64,000 bases of DNA from Chrysogorgia sp. JL179-B06. Lineage: Eukaryota; Cnidaria; Anthozoa; Scleralcyonacea; Chrysogorgiidae. Position 1 is the first letter of the stretch. Every line of letters begins with the position of its first letter. Made by a program: the position numbers and the translations under genes. A model generated the notes under the pieces. That model was not told the origin of the DNA. It did not search any database and was given only the letters and a program-made list of their open reading frames with translations. Positions 20,530 to 31,591 of the stretch are shown here, piece after piece. Location of the stretch: positions 1 through 64,000 of the forward strand of contig JAYKKM010000377.1 of assembly GCA_035772405.1 (NCBI GenBank). The letters are read 5' to 3'.

Positions 20530-20984
20530 AGTGCCCCTAACCTCAAAAATTTTTATTGTCTTATTTGGAAGAACTTTTAAAATGATAAAGTAACTTCTTT
20601 TGAAGATTTTCACTTCTTCGCTTTCTTTTTGAGATATATCAGTTTGTTTGATATGCAAATATCTGGAATTTCGTCACACATGCATAATGAGTTATCAGAG
20701 AATGTTATATATCTTTGCGTTCATGAAATAAAAACACTAAAGTGTGAATAACACGTGTGTGCGTTTCTCCAACAACACCAAACTTCTTGATTTTAAAGGA
20801 TTTCGTTCGAGAATGAAAGAGATATACACATTTCTCCAATAAGTCATGCATGTGTGACGAAATTCCAGACATTTGCATATCAAACAAACTGATATATCTA
20901 AAAAAGAAAGCAAAGAAACGAAAATCTTCAAAAAAAGTTACTTTATCATTTTAAAAGTTCTTCCAAACAAGACAATAAAACACT
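20530..20984. mobile_element. TTAA MITE, family A copy 2
   Basis: Same family as 7796-8277: AGTGCCCCTAAC start, AACACT end, TTAA at 20526-20529 and 20985-20988, arms with AAGTTCTTCCAAACAAGACA. Just 15 bases separate it from the next TTAA element. Confidence 0.85.
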
Positions 20985-21003
20985 TTAAAGGACTTTTATT
21001 TAA

Positions 21004-21493
21004 AGTGCCTATGCAATGAAACATTCAGTTGTAAAATATCACTTTTGTTTGAAAGAACTCTTGAAACTATAAAGACTAACCATTTACAACTTTTTCATAT
21101 CTCACTTCGCTCTTGAGATATTAAGATTTGTTTAATATGTAAATGATCATACTTATGACATCACAATATATAATAACTTATTGAAAAATTCTGCATATTT
21201 TTACCATTATCAGATGGAATCGTTTGATGATTTGCATATTTGATGTCATTGGATACATCCACGCACATGCACCTGCATTTCAAGTGATTTCATTACATTA
21301 TCTCAAGCGTTTTCAATAAGTCATTATGCATTGTGATGTCATAAGTATGATCATTTGCATATTAAACAAATCTTAATATCTCAAGAGTAAAGTGAGATAT
21401 GGAAAAGTTGTAAATGGTTAGTCTTTATAGTTTCAAGATTTCTTTCAAATAAAAGAGTTATTTTACAACTGAATTTTTCATTGCAAAGGCACT
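21004..21493. mobile_element. TTAA MITE, AGTGCCTATGCAATGAAA termini
   Basis: A 490-bp palindrome with ends AGTGCCTATGCAATGAAA and TTTCATTGCAAAGGCACT, and TTAA at 21000-21003 and 21494-21497. The inner arms share TATCTCACTTCGCTCTTGAG and its complement. Confidence 0.87.
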
Positions 21494-21530
21494 TTAAAAG
21501 TAATTTTTTTGGGGTACAGTTCCCCTTTAA

Positions 21531-22285
21531 CTCTTTCCTGTCCGGTTGAAAAACATCCAAAATTGAACTACCTTTAGCTAGAAAGATCATATTAAAAATA
21601 GTTAAAGTGCAAAGTTTGAAACTAATCGGGCAAATAGTGCGAAAGCTACACACTTTGGAAGTTTTGATCTTCACAATGGATTTAATAGGGATTTTGGCTT
21701 GGCGTGCAACGCCCGCCCGCCAAGCCAAAATCCTTATTAAATCACTAATAAATCCCTTTTGAAATGGCCAACTTTCTGCTTGTGTAACTTCTTCCTTTTT
21801 TACACAATTCCTTTGCTCTTTCCAGCGGAAACAGTTGTTTTTACCTACGATGAAAATTTGTTGCTACTGCGCATGATCGTGAAAGTCGTCTATTGATATC
21901 TCTGGAAATATCCATAACTGTTGCGAAACCTATACCTTTTCTGAAAGCGCAATAAACCGGCCGTTACCAATGCTTTTGAATTTTCCGAACAAGGTACATT
22001 ATGTTAATATAAATTAGCATTAATTATCATAAATAAGGTTGAAAAACTTCCATTTTTCTAGAAAAGACCATCTTGCACGCCTGCGTAGCATCATGAAAAT
22101 TCAAAATACCACCAATCGCAGAATTGTTTATGAAATCAAATCAAATTTGGCGTGTGAGTGGATCTCATGTGCCTGGCGCTTGTCGAATTTCAATTTTTAA
22201 TCTTTTGTTATCGTGTGCCGTGTTTTTCGATTCACGACTTCGGGGTCTTCTATGACCCCTTTTGACTTGGCCGGACAGGAAAGAG
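21531..22285. mobile_element. TTAA element, CTCTTTCCTGTCCGG termini
   Basis: A 755-bp element with ends CTCTTTCCTGTCCGG and CCGGACAGGAAAGAG and TTAA at 21527-21530 and 22286-22289. Unlike its neighbours the body is not a long palindrome. No ORF of note. Confidence 0.8.
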
Positions 22286-22476
22286 TTAATATTATTGCTT
22301 TTTAGATTTGATTTTATCTCTTTAAAATAAAATTAAAACATTACATTTTATTAAAATAATTCTTATAATTAAATCAATATAAATTACGTTATGTCATTCA
22401 GCAAATGCAATCATTAGTTGTATAAGGTATATTTGTTATTGTTACTCTTATGCTTGTGATTGTCTTTTTTAATTAG

Positions 22477-22653
22477 GAAAACAAGGCATGTTAATGTTTT
22501 ACTTTTTATGGGTTGCATATCAAAACCCGGATTAGCTATCGTAACTCAGTGGTGTGAAGGATCCACGTTATATCGTCATCTTCACGTGAACGAGGCGAAA
22601 TTCGAGCTGCTGCAACTGTTGGATATCGGGAGGCAGACTGCGCAGGGAATGGA
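22477..22653 (+). CDS. RAF (BRAF-like): RAF kinase, hinge and alphaD/alphaE exon
   Basis: A 177-bp exon after TTTTTTAATTAG, ending ATGGA before GTGAGT. It encodes [20 protein letters not shown], then [17 protein letters not shown], and ends GRQTAQGM plus two bases of an Asp codon. The RKTRHVN motif (dimer interface), the hinge TQWCEG (the Trp-Cys hinge typical of RAF) and RQTAQGMDYLH are hallmark RAF sequences. The length matches the 177-bp human BRAF exon I recall. The residues after FMG (CISKPG) differ from the usual YSTKP/YMTKD and are likely lineage-specific. Confidence 0.95.
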
Positions 22654-22687
22654 GTGAGTAGTATTTTACATGGCGAATAGTGCGGTA

Positions 22688-24800
22688 TTTACAGTACAAT
22701 ATAACATATACTGTATTTAAATTATAGTACAATATAACCTATACTCTATTTACAGTACAATATAACCTATACTGTATTTACAGTACAATTTAACCTTTAC
22801 AGTACAATATAACCTATACTACATTTACAATACAATATAACCTATACTGTATTTACAGTACAATATAACCTATACTGTATTTACAGTACAATATAACCTA
22901 TACTGTATTTACAGTACAATATAACCTATACTACATTTACAATACAATATAACCTATACTGTATTTACAGTACAATATAACCTATACTGTATTTACAGTA
23001 CAATATAACCTATACTGTATTTACAGTACAATTTAACCTTTACAGTACAATATAACCTATACTACATTTACAATACAATATAACCTATACTGTATTTACA
23101 GTACGATATAACCTTTACAGTACAATATAACTTATACTGTATTTACAATTCAATGTAACCTATACTGTATATTTACAGTGCAATATAACCGACAACTGTA
23201 CAATATAACGTATACTGTATTTACAGTACAATATAACCTATACCGTATATTTACAGTACAATATAACCTATACTGCATTTACAGTACAGTATAACCTATA
23301 CTGTATTTACAGTACAATACAGTACAATAAAAAGTACAATATAACCTTTACAGTACAATATAACTTACACTGTATGTTTTACATTACTGTATTTACAGTA
23401 CAATATAACTTATACTGTATATTTACAATATAATATAATCTACACTCTATTTACAGTACAATATAACCTATACTGTATTTACAGTACAATATAACTTATA
23501 CTGTATATACAGTACAATATAACCCATACTGTATTTACAGTACAATTAATATAACTTATACTGTATTTACAGTACAATATAACCTATACTGTATGTTTAC
23601 AGTACTGTAATTTACAGTACAATATAACTTATACTGTCTATATACAGTATAATATTATCTATACTCTACTTACAGTACAATATAACCTATACTATATTTA
23701 CAGTACAATATAACTTATACTGTCTATATACAGTATAATATTATCTATACTCTACTTTACAGTACAATATAACCTATACTATATTTACAGTACAATATTA
23801 CCTATACAGTATTTATAGTACAATGTAACCTATACAGTATTTATAGTACAATATAACCTATACAGTATTTACAGTACAATATAACCTATACAGTATTTAT
23901 AGTATAATATAACCTATACAGTATTTATAGTATAATATAACCTATACAGTATTTATAGTACAATATAACCTATACAGTATTTATAGTACAATATAACCTA
24001 TACAGTATTTATAGTACAATATAACATACAGTATTTATAGTACAATATAACCTATACAGTATTTATAGTACAATATAACCTCAGTATTTATAGTACAATA
24101 TAACCTATACTATATTTATAGTACAATATAACCTATACAGTATTTATAATACAATATAACCTATACAGTATTTATAGTACAATATAACCTCAGTATTTAT
24201 AGTACAATATAACATATACAGTATTTATAGTACAATATAACCTATACAGTATTTATACAATATAAACTATACCGTATTTATAGTACAATATAACCTATAC
24301 TATATTTATAGTACAATATAACCTATACTATATTTATAGTACAATATAACCTATACAGTATTTATAGTACAATATAACATACAGTATTTATAGTACAATA
24401 TAACCTATACTATATTTATAGTACAATATAACCTATACAGTATTTATAGTACAATATAACCTATACTGTATTTATAGTACAATATAACCTCAGTATTTAT
24501 AGTACAATATAACATATACAGTATTTATAGTACAATATAACCTATACAGTATTTTATAGTACAATATAACCTATACTATATTTACAGTACAATATAACCT
24601 ATACCGTATTTATAGTACAATATAACCTATACTATATTTATAGTACAATATAACCTATACTATATTTATAGTACAATATAACCTATACAGTATTTATAGT
24701 ACAATATAACATACAGTATTTATAGTACAATATAACCTATACTATATTTATAGTACAATATAACCTATACAGTATTTATAGTACAATATAACCTATACTG
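22688..24800. repeat. 28-bp satellite in RAF intron
   Basis: About 75 units of a 28-bp repeat containing TACTGTATTTACAGTA and CAATATAACC. The left third has the TACTGTATTTACAGTAC form and the right two thirds the TACAGTATTTATAGTAC form, with variants lacking a few bases. TACTGTA and TACAGTA are inverted, so each unit can pair with itself. The array starts 35 bases after the RAF exon at 22477-22653. Confidence 0.95.
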
Positions 24801-24876
24801 TATACTCTAAGACGACTCCGACCACTTTCAACATTGTTGGTTGGAATTTTCCCAGTATTTTTAACGCACTTCTTAA

Positions 24877-25643
24877 GGTGGCTCGATAGTCTAATTGTGT
24901 TTAAAAATAATATTGCCATAAAAGATCTATAGTGTTATTCTTAATTTATGTTCATTGTATAGCTTCAGTATTAGTTTTCACGTCTAAAAAATCACTCGCT
25001 AAATGTTTCCATTTACGGTAAAGCTATACAATCTTGCAACTTAGCTTGATAAACTAGATCAATATTTGCATCAAATTGCGCTGTTTAATTATTTAAATTA
25101 CATATATTCGCGTGCCTCAAGAACGTTTTAAATTTTCATCCAATATGGCCCCCAACGAGTCACATGACCTTGTTGTCAGGGAAACGAAACCGTAAATTAG
25201 TTGCTACTGTATGATAAATATGTTTGGTAAGTTTGACTTAGTTTGGACAAAATCTCTGGAAAATAGGAAATTTCAGTGTCGAAGTCAAGAGCCATGCCTT
25301 AATACCGCTGAGTTATCAATTTCAACCTAGACAAGTTCTTACAGCAATAAATTCAACCTGCGACTGTGACCTGCGACCTGCGTTTTAGACCCGCCGTTAG
25401 TTTTCATTACTAATTTACTCCAATGTTTTACACCATCAACATTTCCTTCCAGAAGAAATCTTTGTTGCCATACGATAAACATTTTATGCAAATTGAATTT
25501 TTTGCAACTGAAACAAAGATTACTCCAGAAGAAATAATGTTGAAAGCATAATTTAAATAATCAAAACCAACACTGTAGCTACGTGAGAACCTAAACTAGG
25601 ACGAAGATATCAACACTATACAATCATTTTATCGAGAGCCACC
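24877..25643. mobile_element. Element with GGTGGCTCGATAG termini
   Basis: TTAAGGTGGCTCGATAG at 24873 and TATCGAGAGCCACCTAAG at about 25630 are inverted. The left flank is TTAA, the right decayed (CTAAG). The body is non-coding. Confidence 0.5.
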
Positions 25644-26000
25644 TAAGTATAAAGTATGAACGTTTTGGCAATACAGGCAGTTATTATATGGCACAAGCTA
25701 CTTCCGGTGAAATTGCGTGCTCTGATTGGCTGAGACACGTCACGTGCCGTTGGACCGGTCCGGATAATACGGATTTTGTCAGCCATTTTGTTTACAACGA
25801 TAGGAAACTTTGAAAAGCAGCAATAATTGAACGAATTTAGCAAATTAAGCACTAAATCATGTACGAGTCGGACGATGAACAATCTAAAAGAGTCTTGCTA
25901 TCATGAAAGCAATAGAAGAACAAGAACAAGATTGAAAATGACGATTCTGTCACTCAAAACGTATGTAAAGTATGTTGTTTAAAAAAGCCATGCCATATAA

Positions 26001-26130
26001 TAAACTTCTTATTAACCTCGACCGCTTGGTCATTACGGGATAATATCAGACCTCGGTCTTTTATGTACTATCAAGACCTCGGTCTGATATTTTCCCGTAA
26101 TAACCGCGCTCTCGGTTAATAAGAAGTTAA
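26001..26130. repeat. Inverted repeat, AACTTCTTATTAACC arms
   Basis: AAACTTCTTATTAACCTCG...CCGAGGTCT is mirrored by AGACCTCGG...CGGTTAATAAGAAGTT, forming a hairpin of about 130 bp. A related left arm (ATTATTAACCTCGTTTGGTC) is at about 63540. Confidence 0.65.
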
Positions 26131-26399
26131 TAGTATATGAAATTCGAATGTATTTTGGGCGAGGAAAACTGCGAGAAACGAGTAAAATTCCTGACCGTAT
26201 TATCTACCAAACCATCGAATAAGATATTTATTATATGACTCTTGCTGTGAACTCAACGCCAAGTCGACAACCCGACAGTTTGTTGCCATTATTTTTGCGG
26301 TACTCGCCAAATGATGTCGTTTGTGTTTCCCTAAAAAAGACCACAGTCAAGAATTTAGCATCTAAATTGTCAGAATTAAAAAAATTACAAACGTCAAAT

Positions 26400-26896
26400 G
26401 TTACTCCAGCCAAAATACAAATGTAGTTCATATGAAAGATTTTACTGACTTTAGTTTATTTCCAAAGTTTCAGTATTCCTATCAATTTAGTTAAGAAGGT
26501 ATGGCTAGTTGAAGTTGAAAATTTGAGGATTTTGACGCCATATTGGTTTTGAAAATATGACGTCATTGGGTGATTCTTTATCGATAGTGGAGTTGTTTTG
26601 ATGGCGATCACACACAGTAGCACTGTTGTGAATGCTCTTTGGACGAACATTATTTGAAATAAACTATTTAGTTCCTCATGCAGGAAAGTAGAGGAGATTC
26701 GTAGGCATAATACGAGATAGAATCATTCAGTGCCGTGATATTTGAGAAACAAATATAGCATCAAAATTGGACAAACTCTCAACTTCAACTAGCCATGTCT
26801 TCTTAACTAAATTGATAGGAATGCTGAAACTTTGGAAATAAACTAAAGTCAGTAAGATCTTTCACATGAACTACATTTGTATTTTGGAGTATCCTT
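26400..26896. mobile_element. TTAA MITE, AGGGACACTCC family, decayed copy 2
   Basis: Shares ACAAATGTAGTTCATATGAA and inner sequence with 19673-20168. The right end abuts TTAA at 26897-26900; the left TTAA is no longer clear. Confidence 0.7.
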
Positions 26897-27212
26897 TTAA
26901 CGAACAGTTTGCATCGACCATTCTCGCTTTGAGTTTCAGCATATGAAGCAGATCTACCTCTTCCAAACTGGTAAAACTGGTATAGTAACAATGAAATACG
27001 GAATTTAGTCTGTATTTCCGCTCTCAGATTTCACTAAATTCATAACCTTGTTAGGCAAAACCACAATATAGTCAAATAGTCAAATTGTTATTAAATAGTG
27101 TTATTTGATTGATTCAGAATGTCTCTTAGTTCCATACAAGAATAAACCTGAAGAACTGTGAGCTGAACACAAACTTTAGTCTAACGATATCCGTTTTATT
27201 TTTACTTTTTAG

Positions 27213-27259
27213 TTACCTTCATGCGAAATCCATCATCCATCGTGATCTGAAGTCAAATA
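27213..27259 (+). CDS. RAF (BRAF-like): RAF kinase, catalytic-loop exon (HRD)
   Basis: A 47-bp exon after TTTACTTTTTAG, ending AAATA before GTATCC; too short for a simple ORF search. It completes Asp, then encodes YLHAKSIIHRDLKSN and the first base of the next Asn. HRDLKSNN is the catalytic loop: the Asp is the proton acceptor, and the Asn completed in the next exon binds metal. Reading past the donor gives a stop within a few codons, which supports the splice site. Both 47 bp and the phases (2 in, 1 out) match the human BRAF exon as I remember it. Confidence 0.95.
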
Positions 27260-27572
27260 GTATCCTTGAAAATATTCGTTAATATTACATCAGAAATTTA
27301 AATTTTCAAAGTACTTTTACATGCCTGTAGCTGCTGCACAAGTTAAAGTGGATGTGACATTAGTTTCTATTGAAAAAAAAAAAGCTCAACGGTTCAACAT
27401 AGTCCGCAGTTCGACATTGTTTACATTTAAACTCAACGGTTCGTTTTAAGAATTATTACGACGCGTTTTAGGTCCCGAGTTGCCCAATAATCGCCTTTAC
27501 CTATAGAAAACGTTATTGTAAATGACGTCTGTCATGTGTTGATAGGTCCAATCATGACTTGAAACATATATT

Positions 27573-27875
27573 CAGGGTTCTATCTAGGATTTTTCGTTTG
27601 GGGGAGAAGCAAGGACGCAGGCAGGATTCGGAAAAGGGGGAGCGAGCGCCAAAGGCACGAGCATCTAGGTGGGTCCGGAAAATTTTGAAATCTAGTCTGT
27701 GAAATGCCATTTCCTGCATTTTGGGGGAAGATTTTACACAAATCTGAAGCTTTGGAAAAGTCATTTTATATTGTTTATTAAATTATCACAACTTTTTTTT
27801 TTGGGGGGGGGAGCTGGGCTGTATGGGGGGGGGGGGCGGAGCTTCCACCCCTCAAACCCCCTAGATAGAACCCTG
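27573..27875. mobile_element. MITE with CAGGGTTCTATCTAG termini
   Basis: The CAGGGTTCTATCTAGG left end mirrors CTAGATAGAACCCTG at the right. ATATT flanks both sides (possible 5-bp TSD). G-rich stretches inside. Inner words (TCTGTGAAATGCCATTTCCT) resemble the hAT-type pieces at 51440 and 57500. Confidence 0.7.
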
Positions 27876-27919
27876 ATATTACATATTAATATCAACATCA
27901 ATTATATATTACATATATT

Positions 27920-28530
27920 GCTTGTCACATTTCACTACTGTGTAATGGCTTGTCACATGTACCGCTGTGGTACGTCTTGTCATATGATATACTGCTACAT
28001 GTACCGTTGTGGTATGGCTTGTCATATGATGTTCTACTAAATTATGGCTTGTCACATGTACCGCTGTGTTATGCCTTGTCACATGTAGCGCTGTTTTATG
28101 GCTTGTCATGTGGACCGCTGTATTATGGCTTGTCACATATACCGCTGTATTATGGCTTGTCATATGTACCGCTGTATTATGGCTGGTCACATGTACCGCT
28201 GTATTATGGCTTGTCACATATACCGCTGTATTATGGCTTGTCACATGTACCGCTGTTTTATGGCTTGTCACATGTACCGCTGTATTATGGCTTGTCACAT
28301 GTACCGCTGTATTATGGCTTGTCACATGTACCGCTGTATTATAGCTTGTCACATATACCGCTGTATTATGGCTTGTCACATGTACCGCTGTATTATGACT
28401 TGTCATATGTACCGCTGTATTATGGCTTGTCACATATCATTGTGTTGTGGGCGTATACCATGTACTACATTATTAGCCTTGTCACATATGTTATTGTATT
28501 ATGGCTTGTTACATGTACTATTACTCTAAT
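27920..28530. repeat. 27-bp minisatellite in RAF intron
   Basis: About 22 units containing ATGGCTTGTCACATGTACCG and CTGTATT. The 27-bp length keeps several frames open, giving 9-residue peptide repeats (e.g. VPLYYGLSH on +, VTSHNTAVH on -). These are not credible genes. The array ends 35 bases before the DFG exon. Confidence 0.93.
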
Positions 28531-28565
28531 ATTTTCATTTAATTACCTTGACTGGTTTTTCTCAG

Positions 28566-28681
28566 ACATCTTCCTTCAAGAAGATTTAACTGTCAAGATA
28601 GGCGACTTTGGACTCGCTACAATAAAATCAAGATGGAGCGCACAGAATTTTGAACAACCATCTGGATCTATATTGTGGATG
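28566..28681 (+). CDS. RAF (BRAF-like): RAF kinase, DFG and activation-segment exon
   Basis: A 116-bp exon after TTTTTCTCAG, ending ATG before GTATAT. It completes Asn and encodes [20 protein letters not shown] then [21 protein letters not shown] is the Mg-binding motif. TIKS corresponds to BRAF T599-V600-K601-S602, so both activating phosphosites are present but Ile stands where human BRAF has Val600. Immediately upstream in the intron lies a 27-bp minisatellite whose reading frame is open into this exon (see findings). Confidence 0.95.
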
Positions 28682-29823
28682 GTATATATCTTGATTTCTT
28701 AGAAACCTCTTCAACCAGTACCGCCGATGCGGTTGGCCATTTCGTAAACGGTCGATGCCACCAATTCCAGAGAAGACCCTAGGATAGAATTTCTATTGAA
28801 AGTCTATTTCATTAATACTAAACCGCATAAAATTCGTAATACTAACCCTAACCCTTATTTTAATACTAAGCCTAACAAAGCAAAGAAAGAAAAACAAATG
28901 GCGAAAAATAAAAGGTAGTCGTCGACGGGACTCGAAACAGCCCGCGCGCGTGGAAGGAAATTTTTTCAGTGCCCGGAATTGAGTGAACCCCACTCAATAT
29001 TTTGGGACTTACTATCCAACCATGGTAGGACGGGATAATGTTTTCCAGCCACTTCTTGAACTCTCAACAGCAAAATGTTGAAAAAACCATATTCTGTGTA
29101 ACCCAGTGGCCGTCTGATTGCCGATTAATTTCTAAGTACATAAACAGGTTTTTACGAAGGATGTGCACGTATGTTATGTATTTAGACTCGGTAATTCCAA
29201 ATGTGTTTTCAGAATTGAAATCGGTTAAATATTGGTTGAGGTAACGTTCAAAATATACGACGAAACGGCCTTTTGCAATTTGTGATCAACAAATACACTG
29301 CGTGCGAGGTCTGGGGACCATGGATGGGGAAAATCCCGCAGCGGTATAAAACTCTAGGGGGGATAGAAATGGCGAGCGAGGGGTTATTGCGGGTACGTAT
29401 TTCCAGTTATAAGTAATAACATGATATGAGGTTGTGATGAAATGTCTCCGAAAGCCGAGGGAGAGTTCGTGGAAGTTTCATAAATCCTTCCGAGGCTTGT
29501 GACATTTTATGGTATTAGTTTGTAATATCATAATTACCGTCGAAATATAATTAATATTTTTTGAAATTCTTTGGGGATGAGAACGTTGTAGATGGGTGGG
29601 TAGGATGTTTAGATGTTCGCTCATATATGTTAATGAGGAAAAATTAGAAATTTTTTTGAGGGAAAATTATTAAAAAATGCATGTTGAAGGAATTTAGGAT
29701 TAAATCTACCCTTGAGAACAATAGAAACGCAAGGTATTGTTAATTTACGTTCACCCAACGTGGGGCATTTTTAACAAGCGACCTCTCGAGTTCTTATTTT
29801 CTTTTGTGTTTTTTTTCACTAAG

Positions 29824-29955
29824 GCTCCCGAGATAATTCGAATGAAAGAGTCACACCCTTATTCAAACAGGTCAGATGTGTATGCCAATGGGATTGTGCT
29901 TTATGAATTGACATCGGGTACTCTTCCTTACTCCAACATTGGTAATAAAGACCAG
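29824..29955 (+). CDS. RAF (BRAF-like): RAF kinase, APE and alphaF exon
   Basis: A 132-bp exon after a T-rich tract and CACTAAG, ending CAG before GTAAGC; phase 0 on both sides. It encodes [20 protein letters not shown], then [20 protein letters not shown] and NKDQ. APE closes the activation segment and D-V-Y-x-x-G is the start of the alphaF helix. The residue before Gly is Asn (codon AAT, 29887-29889), where RAF and most kinases have an aromatic or large hydrophobic residue; TAT (Tyr) is one base away. The length equals the human BRAF exon I recall. Confidence 0.95.
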
Positions 29956-30059
29956 GTAAGCAGTTGATGAAAAGAGTTCATGTATAGGATAAGGTTACAT
30001 TAAATGATAAGGGTATGTTTTTCGAGAATAAATATATATATATATAATATATAATTATA

Positions 30060-30165
30060 TATAAGTTGCATTTATATTAAGTTGCATTTTTCGCAACTGG
30101 TCCCGGTTTGGTCTTAAAATGTATGTATTCCAACACTCGAAATTTTCCTTCACCATAAATCCTTT
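30060..30165 (+). mobile_element. SINE (type 2) body fragment
   Basis: TTGCATTTTTCGCAACTGGT, TTGGTCTTAAAATGTATGTA and AAATTTTCCTTCACCATAAA match the SINE body at 60120-60230 and partly 10830-10900. It lies in the intron between the APE exon and the C-lobe exon. The rest of 28682-29823 and 29956-30546 shows nothing recognised apart from A/T microsatellite. Confidence 0.5.
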
Positions 30166-30546
30166 CAATATGTAGTTTGATCGAGTGAAATGCCAAATAT
30201 TACCTATAATATATCTATTTCGCGCCGAATTTTGGTACAGATGTGGTATTTTTCCTGAATAACATAATGAATATTAAGCCTTCGCTCAAATAGTTAGACC
30301 TTCGTTAGTTGTCTTACAAGAAAAGGAGAATATAACTAATTTATACAAATGATTGTTCAGATATTGAGAGATGTAAACAACGAATTTCGTGACCGAAAAA
30401 ATGGCCGGTCAGCGAGATTGTGAGCGCGCACAGCATCACGGTGAGGTTGATATTCGCGGCCTGGGAATCTTATTTCAGTTATTGCCAAAAACAACATCGT
30501 TATGAAAGAGTGGGGGATAAAGATTTTGTCCATCCATCTGTTTTAG

Positions 30547-30681
30547 ATCTTATATATGGTTGGGAGAGGATACCTCAGGGTAGACCTTAGCAAAGTGCGA
30601 TCTGACACACCCAAGTCGTTAAAGAGGTTGATGGTGGATTGTATAAGTTACAACAGGGACGAGCGACCTCTTTTTCAACAG
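30547..30681 (+). CDS. RAF (BRAF-like): RAF kinase, C-lobe exon
   Basis: A 135-bp exon after CTGTTTTAG, ending CAACAG before GTTTGC; phase 0 on both sides. It encodes [20 protein letters not shown], then [20 protein letters not shown] and PLFQQ. This is the RAF C-lobe block (FMVGRGY, LSKVRS, KRLM, RDERPLFPQ) with the alphaH arginine RDERP that pairs with the APE glutamate. It lies in a stretch without a long ORF and is recognised from protein similarity and splice sites. The length equals the human BRAF exon I recall. Confidence 0.93.
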
Positions 30682-30729
30682 GTTTGCTATTAATGTTAAT
30701 AATTTCCAGCTTGACGTTTGTAACACGTT

Positions 30730-31305
30730 ACTTTGTTGCTGTAAGCAACTGTAAGTTCTGTAAGTTGTTGCTGTAAGCAACTGTCAGTTGCTGTAAACAA
30801 CTGTAAGTTGTTGCTGTAAGTAACTGTAAGTTGTTGCTGTGAACAACTGTAAGTTGTTGCTGTAAGCAACTGTAAGTTGTTGCTGTAAGCAACTGTAAGT
30901 TGTTGCTGTAAGCAACTGTAAGTTGTTGTTGTAAACAACTGTAAGTTGTTGCTGTGAACAACTGTAAGTTGTTGCTGTAAGCAACTGTAAGTTGTTGCTG
31001 TAAGCAACTTGTTGCTGTAAGCAACTGTAAGTTGTTGCTGTAAACAACAGAAAGTTGTTGTTGTAAGCAACTGTCAGTTGTTGCTGTAAGCAATTGTAAG
31101 TTGTTACTGTAAGCAACAGTAAGTTGTTGCTGTAAGCAACAGTAAGTTGTTGCTGTAAACAACTGTAAACAACTGTAAGTTGTTGCTGTAAACAACTGTC
31201 AGTTGTTGCTGTAAGCAACTGTAAGTTGTTGCTGTAAACAACTGTAAGTTGTTGCTGTAAACAACTGTCAGTTGTTGCTGTGAACAACTGTAAGTTGTTT
31301 ATAAA
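30730..31305. repeat. 23-bp hairpin minisatellite in last RAF intron
   Basis: About 24 units containing GTAAGTTGTTGCTGTAAGC with AACT. GTTGC-TGTAA-GCAAC and AACAAC-TGTAA-GTTGTT form 5-6 bp stems in each unit. Since 23 is not a multiple of three, the repetitive minus-strand ORFs here rotate frame every unit; they are artefacts. Confidence 0.93.
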
Positions 31306-31387
31306 TACGAAAAATAAAAATACTAGCACTTTAAAATTCCAGCATTTTAAAATCGTGGATTGTCTTTCTCTCGTTTTCATTCATTAG

Positions 31388-31591
31388 ATTCTTGCTGAGA
31401 TGGATTCTTTAATCCAGTCGTTGCCGAAGATCCATCGAAGTACATCCGAGCCAATCTCATTGAATCGGACTCGTTTTGCGTCAGAAGACGGTGTATTTTT
31501 GAGCAGTGGCTCACCGGACACCCCGATCCACAGTCCTTTCATTGGTGGAACTTTTCATTTCCAAGGCGCGAATCCAAATTCAATTTACTAA
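31388..31591 (+). CDS. RAF (BRAF-like): RAF kinase, terminal exon with second 14-3-3 site and stop
   Basis: Final coding exon after TTTCATTCATTAG. It encodes ILAEMDSLIQSLPKIHRSTS then EPISLNRTRFASEDGVFLSS, a Ser/Pro tail, and ends ...NPNSIY with stop TAA (31589-31591). RSTSEP is the C-terminal 14-3-3 motif of RAF kinases (RSASEP in BRAF); its phosphorylated serine supports active dimers. The preceding 700-bp intron is mostly a 23-bp minisatellite. The 3'UTR probably follows at 31592-31890, but I see no convincing AATAAA before the transposon that begins at 31894. Confidence 0.95.
   Translation: MLAEMDSLIQSLPKIHRSTSEPISLNRTRFASEDGVFLSSGSPDTPIHSPFIGGTFHFQGANPNSIY

Noticed and set aside
27909..28529. 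Long ORFs on both strands with 9-residue repeats
   Set aside because: A 27-bp tandem unit without stops stays open in several frames. No signal, domain or composition supports a protein.
30696..31380. Three overlapping minus-strand ORFs with LQQQLTVAYSNN-type repeats
   Set aside because: They are translations of a 23-bp minisatellite in the last RAF intron; frame rotates each unit and there is no conserved domain.
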